Shown here piece by piece: positions 48,159 to 60,047 of a stretch of 64,000 nt of DNA (positions are counted from its first letter, which is position 1; each line of letters starts with the position of its first letter). Source of the DNA: Porites lobata (taxonomy: Eukaryota > Cnidaria > Anthozoa > Scleractinia > Poritidae); NCBI GenBank assembly GCA_942486035.1, contig CALNXK010000014.1, positions 3,223,501 through 3,287,500 on the forward strand. The letters are read 5' to 3'. The translations under genes were made by a program, and so were the position numbers. The notes beneath the pieces are model-generated. The model was not told the origin of the DNA, made no database searches, and saw only the letters and a list, made by a program, of their open reading frames with translations.

Positions 48159-51100
48159 ATGAAGTCTTATTGCATATTTCTTATCGCGTTTAAGTTTGCA
48201 TTCCTTGCGCAAGGTGAGTTTCTTCTCTGATGAACTGTTAGCTGAAGCTGAAAAGCGACAAGGTAACAAAAGCATAAGTCGGTTTCGGAAGCTAGCCTTA
48301 GTCTCGATTTCATAATTTCAAATAACGTCACCAGTCGAATATAATTTTTAGGCCTCCTTCTTTCGTATTATCTTTTGCGGCACTGCCAACACTGAAAAAA
48401 ATGTTCTTGCCCTTTTCCTTAAAGGACTTTTCCCATCGCAAATGCAGTAAAACCCCGCTTTGCGTACATCCACCTCATACAGACACCTCATGATTACGGA
48501 CAGTTTCACTTGTACCAGGGCAAAGAAAGCCCTTACATTTTCTCTTAATTTAACCTGCTTAGTACTGAAACCCCTTTAATACGGACACTATCTATGGCCC
48601 TCAGTGTCGTTTTTTTTTTATAAACGGGGTTTGACTGAAATTGGCAATTTGAACGCAGAAAAAGTGCCTATTCGATAAGTGATGAGTATGATTAAATTGC
48701 CCCCCTTTCCTGTCTGTAGCTTTCTCCTTTACATTTCAGAGTCCCATAGACAAGTTCAATCCGTAAGTTTGTTTTGAGTCCAATGAAGAATTGCTGTTCT
48801 GGAAACGTTTAGGTGGAAAACTGAAATCTTCTTAGTGGAAATAAAGTCTTCATCATTCGCGTATTTGCGCTTGCAAAAGGTTGGGGTAGAAAACGTAAAT
48901 AGGGTTTTTGTCTCCACTGATTCTGCTAAAGCTTTTTAAACAATACGTTTTCCTCACAGAACATCTGTTTTGGGCAGTTATAGCTGCTGGTGGTTTGTTC
49001 GAAGAAAGGTTGCTGTACTTCTGGGGCGTTCAGTTGTAATAAACTAACAACAGCTTAACCCGTCCTCGGTGTGAAAAAATTTTCTCGTATATATACTATC
49101 AGGGCCGCTTGACGCTTGAGGTTGCTATGTCAAGATGACTACTTGCACTTCAACCTTTTCGATACATTTTTTTTACAATTCTCCTTTCAACGACAACGTG
49201 AATTTTCCTCGCCAAACGTTTAAGAACATTTCCACACGACACAGACGTGGAACTTCCTAATTCGACCTTGTTTTTCAGGAAGGTAAATAACGAAAAATGA
49301 CGAAGAAAAAGTAAACAACGAATTGTTAACCAGCGAATACCGCCACTTCCTTTCACTCCCCACCGCGGCTAAGGAACAATGGAATTTAAGCAACTTCAAC
49401 GACGACGGGAGCGATAACGTCGCTAAAAAGATTATCATTACCGTTTTTTAATGGTTTTTTTTTAAACTTTATTGTGCTTAAGTAGCCTCGCCCAATTGGT
49501 CAAATCTAGGCGAGTTTTCCTGTGGTTGAATTCTTTAAAGGACCCATAATTTTGTGTCTGCTATTTAAATCGCCTTTTCTACTATATAACGTTCATAGAG
49601 ATGCAATATAAATCATATCCCGTAATTTCGGCTTACCGTAAATCCTCTATTAAACCCCCGGTGGGGGGGTATTTCAAGCCCACTTTGAGGGAAGGCTTAA
49701 TAGAGCCGGGGGGGTATTTGAGATGAAGGAATATTTTGTTTAGAAAGACGAAGGTATCAGTCATAAAAAAGAACTATAGAAAACAAAGTGGAAAAGCTTA
49801 AGTACAAGAAGGTTGGAGGTCATGCAGCCGAGCATCAGAATCAAATCCAAACTTCCAGCCGGTAAATAATTCAACCCGGATCAGTCCACACGAATTCGAA
49901 GTTTTACAGTCATGATTGATTAGTGCAGTCTATCATTTATTAGTGAAGAATAACTAGGAGGGAAAGGAGGCTTATTTGAGAAGGAAGAGGGGAGCTTAAA
50001 AGAGGATTTACAGTAGTTTTATTTCGAGATAACTAGCTCTATGCTTACTTTTTTTTTATTTCTAGGTGATTCCAAGACATATGGTCTTAACAAGGATGAA
50101 GACGACTTTGGTGCATTGCCTTTAGAGTCGGGAGGGACCGAGGGCAATGTTATTAGCCGACAAGTCCAGGGAAAATCCCCTTATATCCCCCGGAGGGGCC
50201 GAGAAAAGTTTCAACCAAACACCAAAGATGGAGATATTTCAAATAAAATGAAGTTTACCTCCAAGATCATCGGTGCGGGAAAGTCTCCTTTCGCTAAAAT
50301 GGTTCAGTTATTGAATTCTCTGCCAGTTGCTTCAGGTAATCCTGGACACACTAGGACCAAAATGAGCACTCGAGAAAAAAGGGCTGAGAAGGTGGACAGG
50401 CCAGATGATGAGGATTTTCAACAAGAGCCATGGGCAGATGTCTTTCTCACACCCCTTGAACGGAAGAGTGTACATTTGTTTGAAAAGGAACCCGAAATTC
50501 CTTATGGTGAGACAAAATTACTGTCAAATGTCAAAGGACTTCCAATGGGTAAACATGAATTGGACCTTCACAATTTTGGCTCTGGAGAGTCTCAGGAATA
50601 CAATGAAGATGATGGACAGCAGTCTGTAGGTGACACCTCCCCGGGTGTAATTGGACTCGAGGACGAGACAAACAGCGATTCCGTGGAAAGGGTCTTTACA
50701 GGGGAAGAACAATTTGCTTCTGCACACGTGAGTAGATTTAACTCTAAGATCCTGTCAGCAACAGAAAGGTGATTAATACCGATTTCCTAAGTAGGTGGAA
50801 CATGGGGTGGGTGTACGCGTGAACGAATAGATCTTCTTCTGACTATGATTGACGTTTTCACAAACTGTGTGGTCATCTTATTTTAGAGTCAAAGTGAATT
50901 GTACCACGTCAGTTGATCATAGCCCCCTTATATTCAGTCATTCACATGATAGTCATGTTAAATTTGATTAACAGAGCTATTCTTAGTGCAATCCTATTTG
51001 TTATTTCATTTTTTTCCAATAAGCAGTCTTTATCCATCGATTTACAGAAAGGGAATGATTATCAAAGACGAAAAAGAGCTGCACCAGAATACGAAAGCTC

Positions 51101-52818
51101 TCATCAAGCGAAAACCAAGAAAAACAGGAATAAATCCTTCACACTGCCAATTTCTGGTGGCCTCCGCTGGAAAGGTTTATCCATGGCTCATGTCCGAAGT
51201 CGTGATGGTGTGGATGTAAGGGAAAGGCGGGCTACACGCGAACAAGGAAAAGGGGATGTTGAAGGTGTGGCGAGAACTCTAACCGTTGTTTTCATCCTTG
51301 GTGGAACAATGTTTGTTCTTTTGCTGGGTATCATTCTGTTATTCGCAATTTGGTAAGTTTCTAGAAAAAATACTGAATTTTTACAGTATACCAAGAAAAA
51401 AGGCCGCAAGGGTAAATATATTGAACTCGATGGTAATTGTTGCCTCTGTTCAGTATTAATAACAATTTGATGATGAGCAAAAAAGCTCCATCAACCTCCA
51501 ATATATAAAAATGGTGACGGCATCATCTATAATGCAACTGAAATCAATTTTATTAGGAATTATTTGATCGCTATTGTAGTATGTCTCCTTAAGTGTGGAT
51601 TTCCATTGTCGCGTAATTTCGCTTAATTTAATTTAAGGCGCATAAATAAAACTCAAGACAAAGTATGAAAGGTATAAAAAATTGGACCTCGCTCAACTTT
51701 CACGTTTAGGCGTGACACTTTAATCTTGCATTGCCTCTATCTTATTTACGAGCGTAACATTTCAGAGTTGCGCAGTGTTAGCGCCTTCTGTAAGTGACTA
51801 CGCTGACTAATTAATTAACAAAGGCTGTTATTTCGTATGCTCACGATCAGGCTGGCACATTCATGATCATCGTCGTTGAAGAGGATAATGTTTTCCCCGA
51901 ACAGGCTTATGATAGCTTTGTAACCAACTGCTAACTTATTCTAAGCGGTAACTTTGGTTATTTTTCTAAAGAAAATTTTCATTTTCGTTTTTGGTCGTTG
52001 TTACTTTTTCATAAAGGTAAAATTGTCACCTTTAAATAATGAAATATTGTCTCATCTTGAGATGAGAATCTCGGGGACACACCTTGTGAGACTATTTTAG
52101 GTACCCACATGAGATTTTCGTCTTGCAGGCCACTACGAAAATATTTCCAATATTTATTAAGTCGTACGGAGAAGCAGGACGTGGAGACTGGAGGGTGCGG
52201 AAATGAATTGTCAAGTATCAGGCTATCCTTCTGAAAGGGCTTCCGACAGTGCTTCAATCCCCAAGTGGCCCAAATATGGACAGCCCGCAGAGCAGTTTTA
52301 TCAAACTCCAGGTGAAGGAACAAAAGCATGTTTGCAACCCTTACATTCTAACGTACTTTCAGTGCAGATTATCACGAATTTATGTCTCGTTTAAATGGTT
52401 CTTTTGAGGCCTCCTCGCGGTAGGTTTATTAACGTAGCATGTACAATGGCCTGATTTTAACTGTTATTTTCTACCCATAGGTGATCAGTCCAGTGGAATT
52501 CCAACGGATACCCAAGCAAAGAAATACCTAGATCCGAGCCAGAGGAGGTTGCGGGAAAGCATTATTGCTGAAGATAAGATGAGAGACAGTCGTAATGCCG
52601 AAAGAAGAAAGATCATTCAAAGACAAACTTCTGAAAAGAGGGAATCTCTTGTTGCTAACCTGTTGGTTGCAAAAGCAATCATCGATGACTGCGCAAAAAA
52701 CAAGGAGTTTGAGAAGAAGGCTTCGGAGCGACGTCGCAAGATTAAGGAGTCAAGCTCGTTGCCTGCGACAACGAGCGGTCAGCGTAAAAGACGAAAATCT
52801 TTTGTGGAAGAGGTGTAA
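48159..52818 (+). CDS. Five-exon single-pass membrane protein with furin-like site
   Basis: Exons are 48159-48213 (signal peptide MKSYCIFLIAFKFAFLAQG, phase 1), 50066-50727, 51048-51352, 52129-52311 and 52481-52818. The first three joins are in phase with GT-AG sites. Exon 2 encodes a charged, low-complexity ectodomain. Exon 3 starts with DYQRRKR, a dibasic/furin-type cleavage site, and ends in a transmembrane helix (TLTVVFILGGTMFVLLLGIILLFAIW). Exon 5 encodes a charged coiled-coil tail. Exon 4 is 183 bp, one base off the length needed: read from exon 3 it hits TGA at about 52234, whereas the frame that matches exon 5 runs from about 52160. No family recognised. Confidence 0.6.
48449..48638. 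mobile_element. Small Tc1/mariner-type MITE
   Basis: Inverted ends CAGTAAAACCCCG and CGGGGTTTGACTG (as read on +) bound about 190 bp of AT-rich sequence in intron 1 of the membrane protein gene. TA duplications are not clear. Confidence 0.5.
49636..50013. mobile_element. MITE with CCGTAAATCCTCTATTAA ends, short copy
   Basis: A 378-bp inverted-repeat element in intron 1 ending GGATTTACAG, related to 32441-33812. It stops about 52 bp before exon 2. Confidence 0.65.
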
Positions 52819-52989
52819 TCCGCCTGTTCGGCAATAACGCCAAACTGGGATGAAAATGAAAAGATGGAACAATCGAAGGACAATCGCAGAAGGATCAAGA
52901 ATAGAATGGATAAATCACGAAGGTCGTCTCTTTTGGATGAAATTCAAGTCGCGAAGGATGTGATTGTTGGTTACGAGAAGGAGCATTAG
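52819..52989 (+). other. In-frame coding-like extension after the stop codon of the membrane protein
   Basis: After TAA 52816-52818 the same frame is open for 56 more codons to TAG 52987-52989. It encodes a diverged copy of the preceding tail (EKMEQSKDNRRRIKNR versus DKMRDSRNAERRKIIQR, then VAKDVIVGYEK versus VAKAIIDDCAK). So it was once, or still is, part of the protein. Confidence 0.55.
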
Positions 52990-53744
52990 CTTTGTTCTTT
53001 CATCTGTGTCTATCTGTTAAAGAGGTAATTTCAGTATCAAGGGTGCATTTACCACATTGGAGCTCGAAAGTTTTTGAAGAGCCCAAAACAGGTGCGACTG
53101 AACCAGGGTTCTCTCCTACTATTAGGATAGAATCCTGGGTGCGAGCCTGTCACTGAGCGTGGGTCCAGTTCTCCGCAAACAGATTGCCGCTACCTAGCGC
53201 GAAAAACGTTCTTTCCACGTCCAATTTAAGGTGGCGTCATAATCTTAGGGATATATTCCCACGGCAAGAAATATGACATTCACCGTCTCGGAAAACCCTC
53301 GGTTAATTTTCGAAAACGCGGCATTTTGCTAAAATTCTCTCGCGTTTTTCGGTCGTAAAATCCACTCTTTTCCCGTCGTTTTCTGGCCGGTGAATTTGAG
53401 TATTCGTTCCATTATCCGATAGTTTTCAGGCTCAGTCAACACCAGGAAAACGCTTCTTTTACTGCTGTGTTAACCGGACCGTTAACGCACGGATAATACA
53501 AGCAAAACACCCGGAAAACAGACGGTTAACACATGAGGAACGGATCGTATTCCGTTGTTCACCGCAGTTTTCCACTGACTTAACATCGCGTTTTTTGGTG
53601 TTTTCTGGTGTTTTCAAATGGCAAAACAAAGAATCCACAGGCATTTTCCGTCATTCTGCGTGAGTTTTCTCGCGTTTTCTGGGGCAGCGAACAACTAGAA
53701 AATGCCGGGAAACAGCATGTTCCCCAACGTTCACCAACGTTCAC
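52990..53744. other. Host intergenic sequence upstream of LINE copy 2
   Basis: Many GTTTTC/GAAAAC words suggest a diverged simple repeat. The same texture resumes at 56350-56450, so the LINE interrupted it. No gene seen. Confidence 0.4.
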
Positions 53745-56305
53745 CCCTTTCGAAACTTTAATTGGGAAACTCGATTCCGAAAATATTGAATATTTTCTAA
53801 TGGGAGACCTTAACTGCGACATGATTGCTACTCGATATGACAATAATACATGCAAATTAATGAATATCACTGATATTTATGGTCTACAGCAACTTATCAC
53901 TGAACCAACCAGAATAACTCCGACTTCTGCAACTTTGATTGATGTAATCTATACTAATTGTCCAGATAAAGTTGTGTGTTCGGGGGTTCGTCATATCAGT
54001 ATTAGCGATCATAGCATAGTTTTTGCCTATCGAAAATTATCCGTGAATGGAATGTCTGGTGGGCACAATGCTATAACCTACAGAAACTTTCGAAAATTTA
54101 ATCGAATAAATTTTCGGAATGATATTGCATCTCATTGTTGGGATCACATATACAATTCAACTGATCCCAATCAAATGTGGCTACAATGGAAATGCTCGTT
54201 TCTATCTATTGTTAACAAGCATGCTCCCTTGAGGACAATGCGTGTTCGCACGCGTAGTTCCCCATGGATTACATCTGAGCTTAAGAAACGAATGCATGAT
54301 CGGGATATTCTAAAGATTAAAGCAAGTAAATCGAATGATTCAAATGACTGGTCACTTTTTAAAAAACAACGCAATAAAGTAAATAGCGAAATCAGATTAG
54401 CCAAGCAAGCCTATTATCAAAATAGTTTTAACAAGCATACGGGCGATTCTAAAAAGACCTGGCAGACTATCAATGAACTTACTTCGCGAAAATCTGGGAA
54501 AAAATCGGTGACATCTCTGAAAGTAAATGGAGTATCAATAACAAATCCAACTGTGCTGTCGAACCAATTTAATAATCACTTTGCTACTATCGGTCCAGAA
54601 CTTGCTAGCAATATTGATTCCTCAAATAGTGATGGTTATCAAAAGTACCTCACTGGCACAGATAAACGGTTTCAGCTCCATCCGACCAGTACAAATAAAG
54701 TTCTCTCACTTTTGAATCGTCTAAACAAGTCAAAGGCAGCTGGCCTTGACAAGATATCTGCTAGGCTCATTCGGGAATGTGCAGATCTCATTTGCATTCC
54801 TATCCGTGATATTTTTAACCAGTCAATAAGTCAAGGCATATTTCCGGATGACTGGAAATGCGCAAAGGTCACCCCACTTTTTAAACAAGGCGATCGGGAC
54901 GACTTAAACAATTATCGTCCAATTTCGGTGATCTCAGTTATGGCCAAGGTCTTTGAAAGAATCGTCTATGATCAATTATATGCCTACCTAGAAGAGCACA
55001 ATATAATCTGTAAATATCAATCAGGCTTTCGCGCTATTCACTCAACTGTTACGGCTCTCCTTGAGGCCACGGACACTTGGGCGTACAATATTGACCGCGG
55101 TAAAATCAACGCCGTTGTTTTCTTAGATCTCAAAAAGGCCTTCGACACAGTTGACCATGAGATCCTTTTATCAAAATTAAGCAATTACGGCATATATGGT
55201 AACGCGCACCAATGGTTTAAGTCGTATTTAGAGAATCGTACTCAAATGTGCTCCATCAACGGATCGCTCTCTCAAAGCTGTTTAATAAGTTGTGGTGTAC
55301 CCCAGGGGACGATTTTAGGTCCATTATTATTTCTGTTATACATCAACGATCTTCCAAACTGTCTTTCAAACTGTGAGCCGAGGATGTACGCTGATGACAC
55401 CCACCTTACGTACGCAGGTGATAATGCAGACAATATTCAGTTGCATCTAAATCAAGATTTAGAAAATGTTCACAATTGGCTGAGAGCAAACAAACTTACT
55501 CTAAATATGACTAAAACCGAATTTATGCTTATCGGATCTAGGCAGAGGCTAGGTACTCTCACAGAGTCCCCGACATTTGCAATTAATGATTTTGAAGTTA
55601 GCCAGGTCACTACTGCAAAATCACTTGGAGTGACCATCGATGACAGACTTGATTGGAGTGGCCATATCGAGAAAGTAACAAAGAAAGTCGCTTCTGGTAT
55701 TGGGGCCATAAAACGAATAAGGCACCTTGTCCCTCAGGCGACCTTACAACTAATATATCAAGCTTTAATACAGCCACACTTTGATTATTGCAACATTGTT
55801 TGGGGAAACTGTGGGATAACCTTACGGAATAAGGTTCAAAAGCTACAAAACAGAGCAGCCCGTGTTTTGACTTACTCAAGCTATGACGTAGATGCTGGTC
55901 ACCTTTTCAAACTTCTAGGGTGGAAAAACCTAGCTTGCCAGCAACAATTTCAAAGAGCTACGATGGTTTACAGGTCTCTGCACGGGTTGGCTCCAAACTA
56001 TCTTAGTTCTAAATTTGAAAGGCGAGAAGTCGCATATAACCTAAGGGACTCTGAAAATAAACTCAATATTCCATTACCGCGCACAAACTATTACAAAAAC
56101 AGCTTCAGCTATAGTGGCGCCATTCTCTGGAACAGTCTTCCTTGTAACTTAAGGGAAGCAGAGTCCCTTGGGCAATTTAAACGATTACTCAAAGAACTGT
56201 AAGGCACGGCATTCGTGGAAAGCAGCTTTTTTATTTAAATATTTTTATTATATTAGTATTAGGCATTTTTAAAGCTGACGAATTTTGTACCGTGAATAAA
56301 TAAAG

Positions 56306-56347
<42 letters not shown>
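53745..56347 (+). mobile_element. CR1-like LINE, 5'-truncated, ending in (TATC)n
   Basis: Homology to the copy at 23906 begins within the endonuclease (LMGDLNCD) and continues to a 3' tail ...GAATAAATAAAGATTATC followed by about nine TATC units (56308-56347). The 5' truncation is typical of LINE insertion. Confidence 0.85.
53748..56202 (+). CDS. LINE endonuclease (C-terminal part) and intact reverse transcriptase
   Basis: One uninterrupted frame runs from the truncation point to TAA 56200-56202. It holds the last endonuclease motifs (GDLNCD, ISDHSIVFAY), then reverse transcriptase with LFKQGDRDDLNNYRPISV, YQSGFRAIHST, LDLKKAFDTVDH, GVPQGTILGPLLF and the catalytic YADDTHLTY, and the C-terminal IWGNCG/LQNRAARVLT domain of the CR1 group. 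The frame extends upstream into unrelated flanking DNA to 53608. The lack of breaks in RT suggests a fairly young copy, though without its 5' end it cannot be autonomous. Confidence 0.85.
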
Positions 56348-59300
56348 GGTTAATGAGATGTTTTCCATCGTTTCAAAACTTTCTTCTCCAGGAAAACGCG
56401 CCGTTTTCGGTATCGAATGCGCTTATTTTCGCGCATCTTCTACGTTTCCAGTGTGATCTTATGCTGGAATGTAACTTAGTCCTTTATTCACTGGTGTTTT
56501 CGTTCAAAATTTAACATTCGTTGTTGAAGTTTTGTTTTTCCCGGCACCCGCCATAGGTGCTTTAAACGACAAATAAATACTTCGATTCTGTCTGTCCCCG
56601 ATATCCCTCAATGGAAACAAGTAATGAAAAGCTCTCAATGTACTTCTGAACTCTTTTATTATCAGCAACTCAACTCATCGTCTGCAGTACAGAATGCCTC
56701 TAATTGATTATGACCACTGCACAGTAAACTAAAACTACTATTTATAAAAATGCATTCAATCATAGATAAGACATTCACAAAATTCTGTTATCAAATGAAT
56801 ATGGTCGGTACAATTCAGAACACTCTTGACAATCTATCTACTGATGACCAACTGATCCAAATAAGAACAGTCGGGAGATATCGATGCTAACTTATGAAAC
56901 GAGTAAGGCATGTACAGATTAATTTCAGTCAACATTCCACTTGCATACAAATTGTTTTCTGTAGTAAAGTGTATATTTATACTCAAAATTCTATTCAACA
57001 CGAGCACACATTGACTTTAAAACAATACTGTTTCCAAGGTCAAAATGAAGTTGATCAACTCCTTAGTTTAATAAGTCCATGTGTGCTCGTACTGAGTGGA
57101 ATTTTGAGTGTATTTCCTTTAAGGATGAGTACTCTCTCGGTTTGCTGGTGAAAATCACCTGGAATATAGTTAATTGGTAATATCCAACTAGTGGTCTATT
57201 ATCAATGTCACATTCTGATTGGCTGAGCTACTACTAGGCCATATGTTACAGCCCACTAGGAGCGAAAAGCGCCGGCTTTGAAAACCAAAACAATGGCGGC
57301 TGAACAATGTTTTTGCTGGCTAAACTTGTTTTGTCTCGATATTTTGGACCAACTGCTTGGATTTTACTAAAACAATAAATTATTCCTCTCGCCCTCATGG
57401 CCTCTGAGTCAATAGCCCATTCGGGCTTGAGGAATAATAAATTGTTAAATATATGTCGACCAGTGGAACCCCAAATGGCAATAGCACACTGTTAAAGAAA
57501 TTTCAAGTGCCATAATTATTTGTTCTGAAATAAGTCTTGAAACAAGGTTTTCCCTGATTTACTTTTAAAAATGTATTGAAGCTCCACTGTTATCAAGCAT
57601 TAAAAAATGAAAAGAACTACAATTTAATGGCCCACAGCAATGACTCAGGAACTTCATACTTCAACTTCAACCTCTTGTACTTGGAGGACCAACCCTTCTG
57701 TTAACAGATTGCCTTTTTTGCTGGTTGGACATACTTCTTCTATAGCGAGAGTCCAAATTGTGAAAAAAACATGGAAACCTCCTCTGATCTCCACTCTAGG
57801 GGCCTTGTTCTGAGAACATCACCCTCATCTGACTCATCGGACGAAATCAAGGCTGAATGTAGGGCTTCTAAGACTGGCATCTTCTTCTCATCTTCTGTAA
57901 CCACTTTTAGTCTTTTCTCAAGTTTCTGGGTGAAATAATATAGAAATCAATTATTTTTGATATATTTGATTTAAACTTTCAGAGCATCTGTAGCCAAGAA
58001 AAATATTCACATTGAAAAACCAGTAGTGGTCACTGATCTGTAGCTGTCACATTTAGTGAGGCTTAATTCTTTTCCCTTTAATTAAATTATTCACAAATGC
58101 TACCAACTGAGTAATGCACTGGATTGTGTTCTATCCCTGGAATCCCTTCTTTAAAACAACATGTAATACTGTTTGAATATACATGTGATGTACAGCTAGC
58201 TTTATACTTGTGGCGTCAGATGGCTTGTGATTTTAAAATTATTGATCACAAAAGTGTCCTTAGGTGGTTATGAAGGCTGATAATTTTCATAATCCAAGTT
58301 CAAGAGTTCTGTAAGGTTGAACTGCTTTTTTATATCACTCTGTAATCATTGTTGTGCTGGCCCCATGAATAAATTTTTGACAAGCTTGCAAGTGCTGACT
58401 TAATAAGTCGCCATTATTGCACGACTGTTTCATGGTTGCATTAGGTAAGTCCAATTTTGGTCGATTGCCACCAAGGAGATACTTTAAGATAAGATAAAGG
58501 ATGGTAAATTTTCACTCAAACAGTTCAGTGTGGATTTGGGGTTAGATTAATGGTGTTGTCAACTCACAAGGAAACAAGCAAATGCTTGTAGCCTAGTAGT
58601 CGCTATTTTATGATGAATATATTAATTTTGTTGTTATCCCTCGTTGGGCTTTCTTCTCGTTTGAACTCAACTGCAGAAGGGGCTCAAGAAATGCAAAAAA
58701 ATATATAAAAATTACTTGAGTAGTAAGAAAAATTGTTCCATTCTGATCAGTTTTTGTAATTCTTACCTACATTTTCTTCTCACAACATTTTTCAACATAA
58801 CAAATATTTTGTTATTCATCACAAAATATCGTGGCTAGTACAGGCATTTGCTTGTGAGTTAATTTGTTTTTCCATTTTCCTTTATGTGCTTTGCAATGCT
58901 ACTTGACGTTGCAGTTGAAATTATTTATAACTTAACGATAAAAGAAGAGCTTAGTGGCAAATACTTATACATATCAAGTGAGCCATAACTTTGTTGAAAA
59001 ATGATACGAGTGAAAAATGTTGGAAACAATTTCAAAAACTGAGCAGAAAGGAACAATAATAATAATTATACTAGTTATATAATTTTGTAAAATAATTTTT
59101 GGCATTTCTCAAAATCCTTATGCAGCCAAGATCACAAGAGAATGAAGCCCACAGGAGGGATCAACAACAAAAAATAAACACTGGTACATCACAAAATAAC
59201 GTAGGCTACTTGAAATGTTTGCTTGTTTCCTTGTGATTGGCCACCAGAAAATAGGTGACAATGCAGTCCAGAAAACTAATTTGGAGTGAAAATTTCTTAT

Positions 59301-60047
59301 CTATTATCTTCTCTTAAAGTATCTTTTTTAGACAGGTACTCAAGCAAAATTTGGAGTGACCTAATCTAACCAAGAAACAACAGAACAATAATGGCAACTT
59401 AAGTCGGCACACTTCCAAACTCGACACAATTTTTTTTTCCATAGCACCCCACAATGATAAGTTCAGATAAAAAAGGTTCAACCTTCTTATTGAACTCTTG
59501 AACTTGGATTCTGTATATTATATTATACAACTCCACAAGTGATCTTCCATACACTGTGTTGCATACATGTAGCACCTGGGTTTGCTTTGCCCCAACCCCC
59601 CTCCCCAAGGTTGATTCTCAATTTCCTTTGTCTCTTGGGGCTAGGAGACAAAGGAAATTGAGAATCAACCAGAGCTAAGTCAAGATTAATCTGAAAACAA
59701 ATTTGACCCATAACAATATGCTTTGCACGAATTCTCCCTCCATGTAAAAGGCCACTTAAAGGGACACAGTCAGCTGATGCACATGTGCATTACATACCAA
59801 TTCGTAGCTGCTTTGCACATCACAAGATGCGCGTGAAACAGAAAGTGAGAAGCGCATCCGGAATATCTAAACAAACCTTGTGGAGTTGAACTAATTGCAA
59901 GTCGAAATCTTAGTTATAGACTCTAAGTCATATCAGAACACTCATTTTTTTATATGCCATCAAGAATTCACCAATGCACTTGTCCAGGGAAAGCTAAACA
60001 TTGACAAAAAATTTGTGCCACAAGGTACGGTAAGTTTTAGCCTATCT
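56348..60047. other. Host intergenic sequence
   Basis: About 3.7 kb, AT-rich, with no convincing gene. It contains the perfect stem-loop at 59609-59670, annotated separately. Confidence 0.4.
59609..59670. repeat. Perfect 26-bp stem-loop
   Basis: Bases 59609-59634 are exactly complementary to 59645-59670, with a 10-base loop. It could be a small-RNA hairpin or the remnant of a palindromic insertion. No homopolymer or simple repeat accounts for it. Confidence 0.7.

Noticed and set aside
50913..51047. N-terminal part of the frame ending at 51356, starting in intron 2
   Set aside because: A clean acceptor (TTACAG|AAAGGG) at 51047/51048 in the right phase shows that the upstream part is intron.
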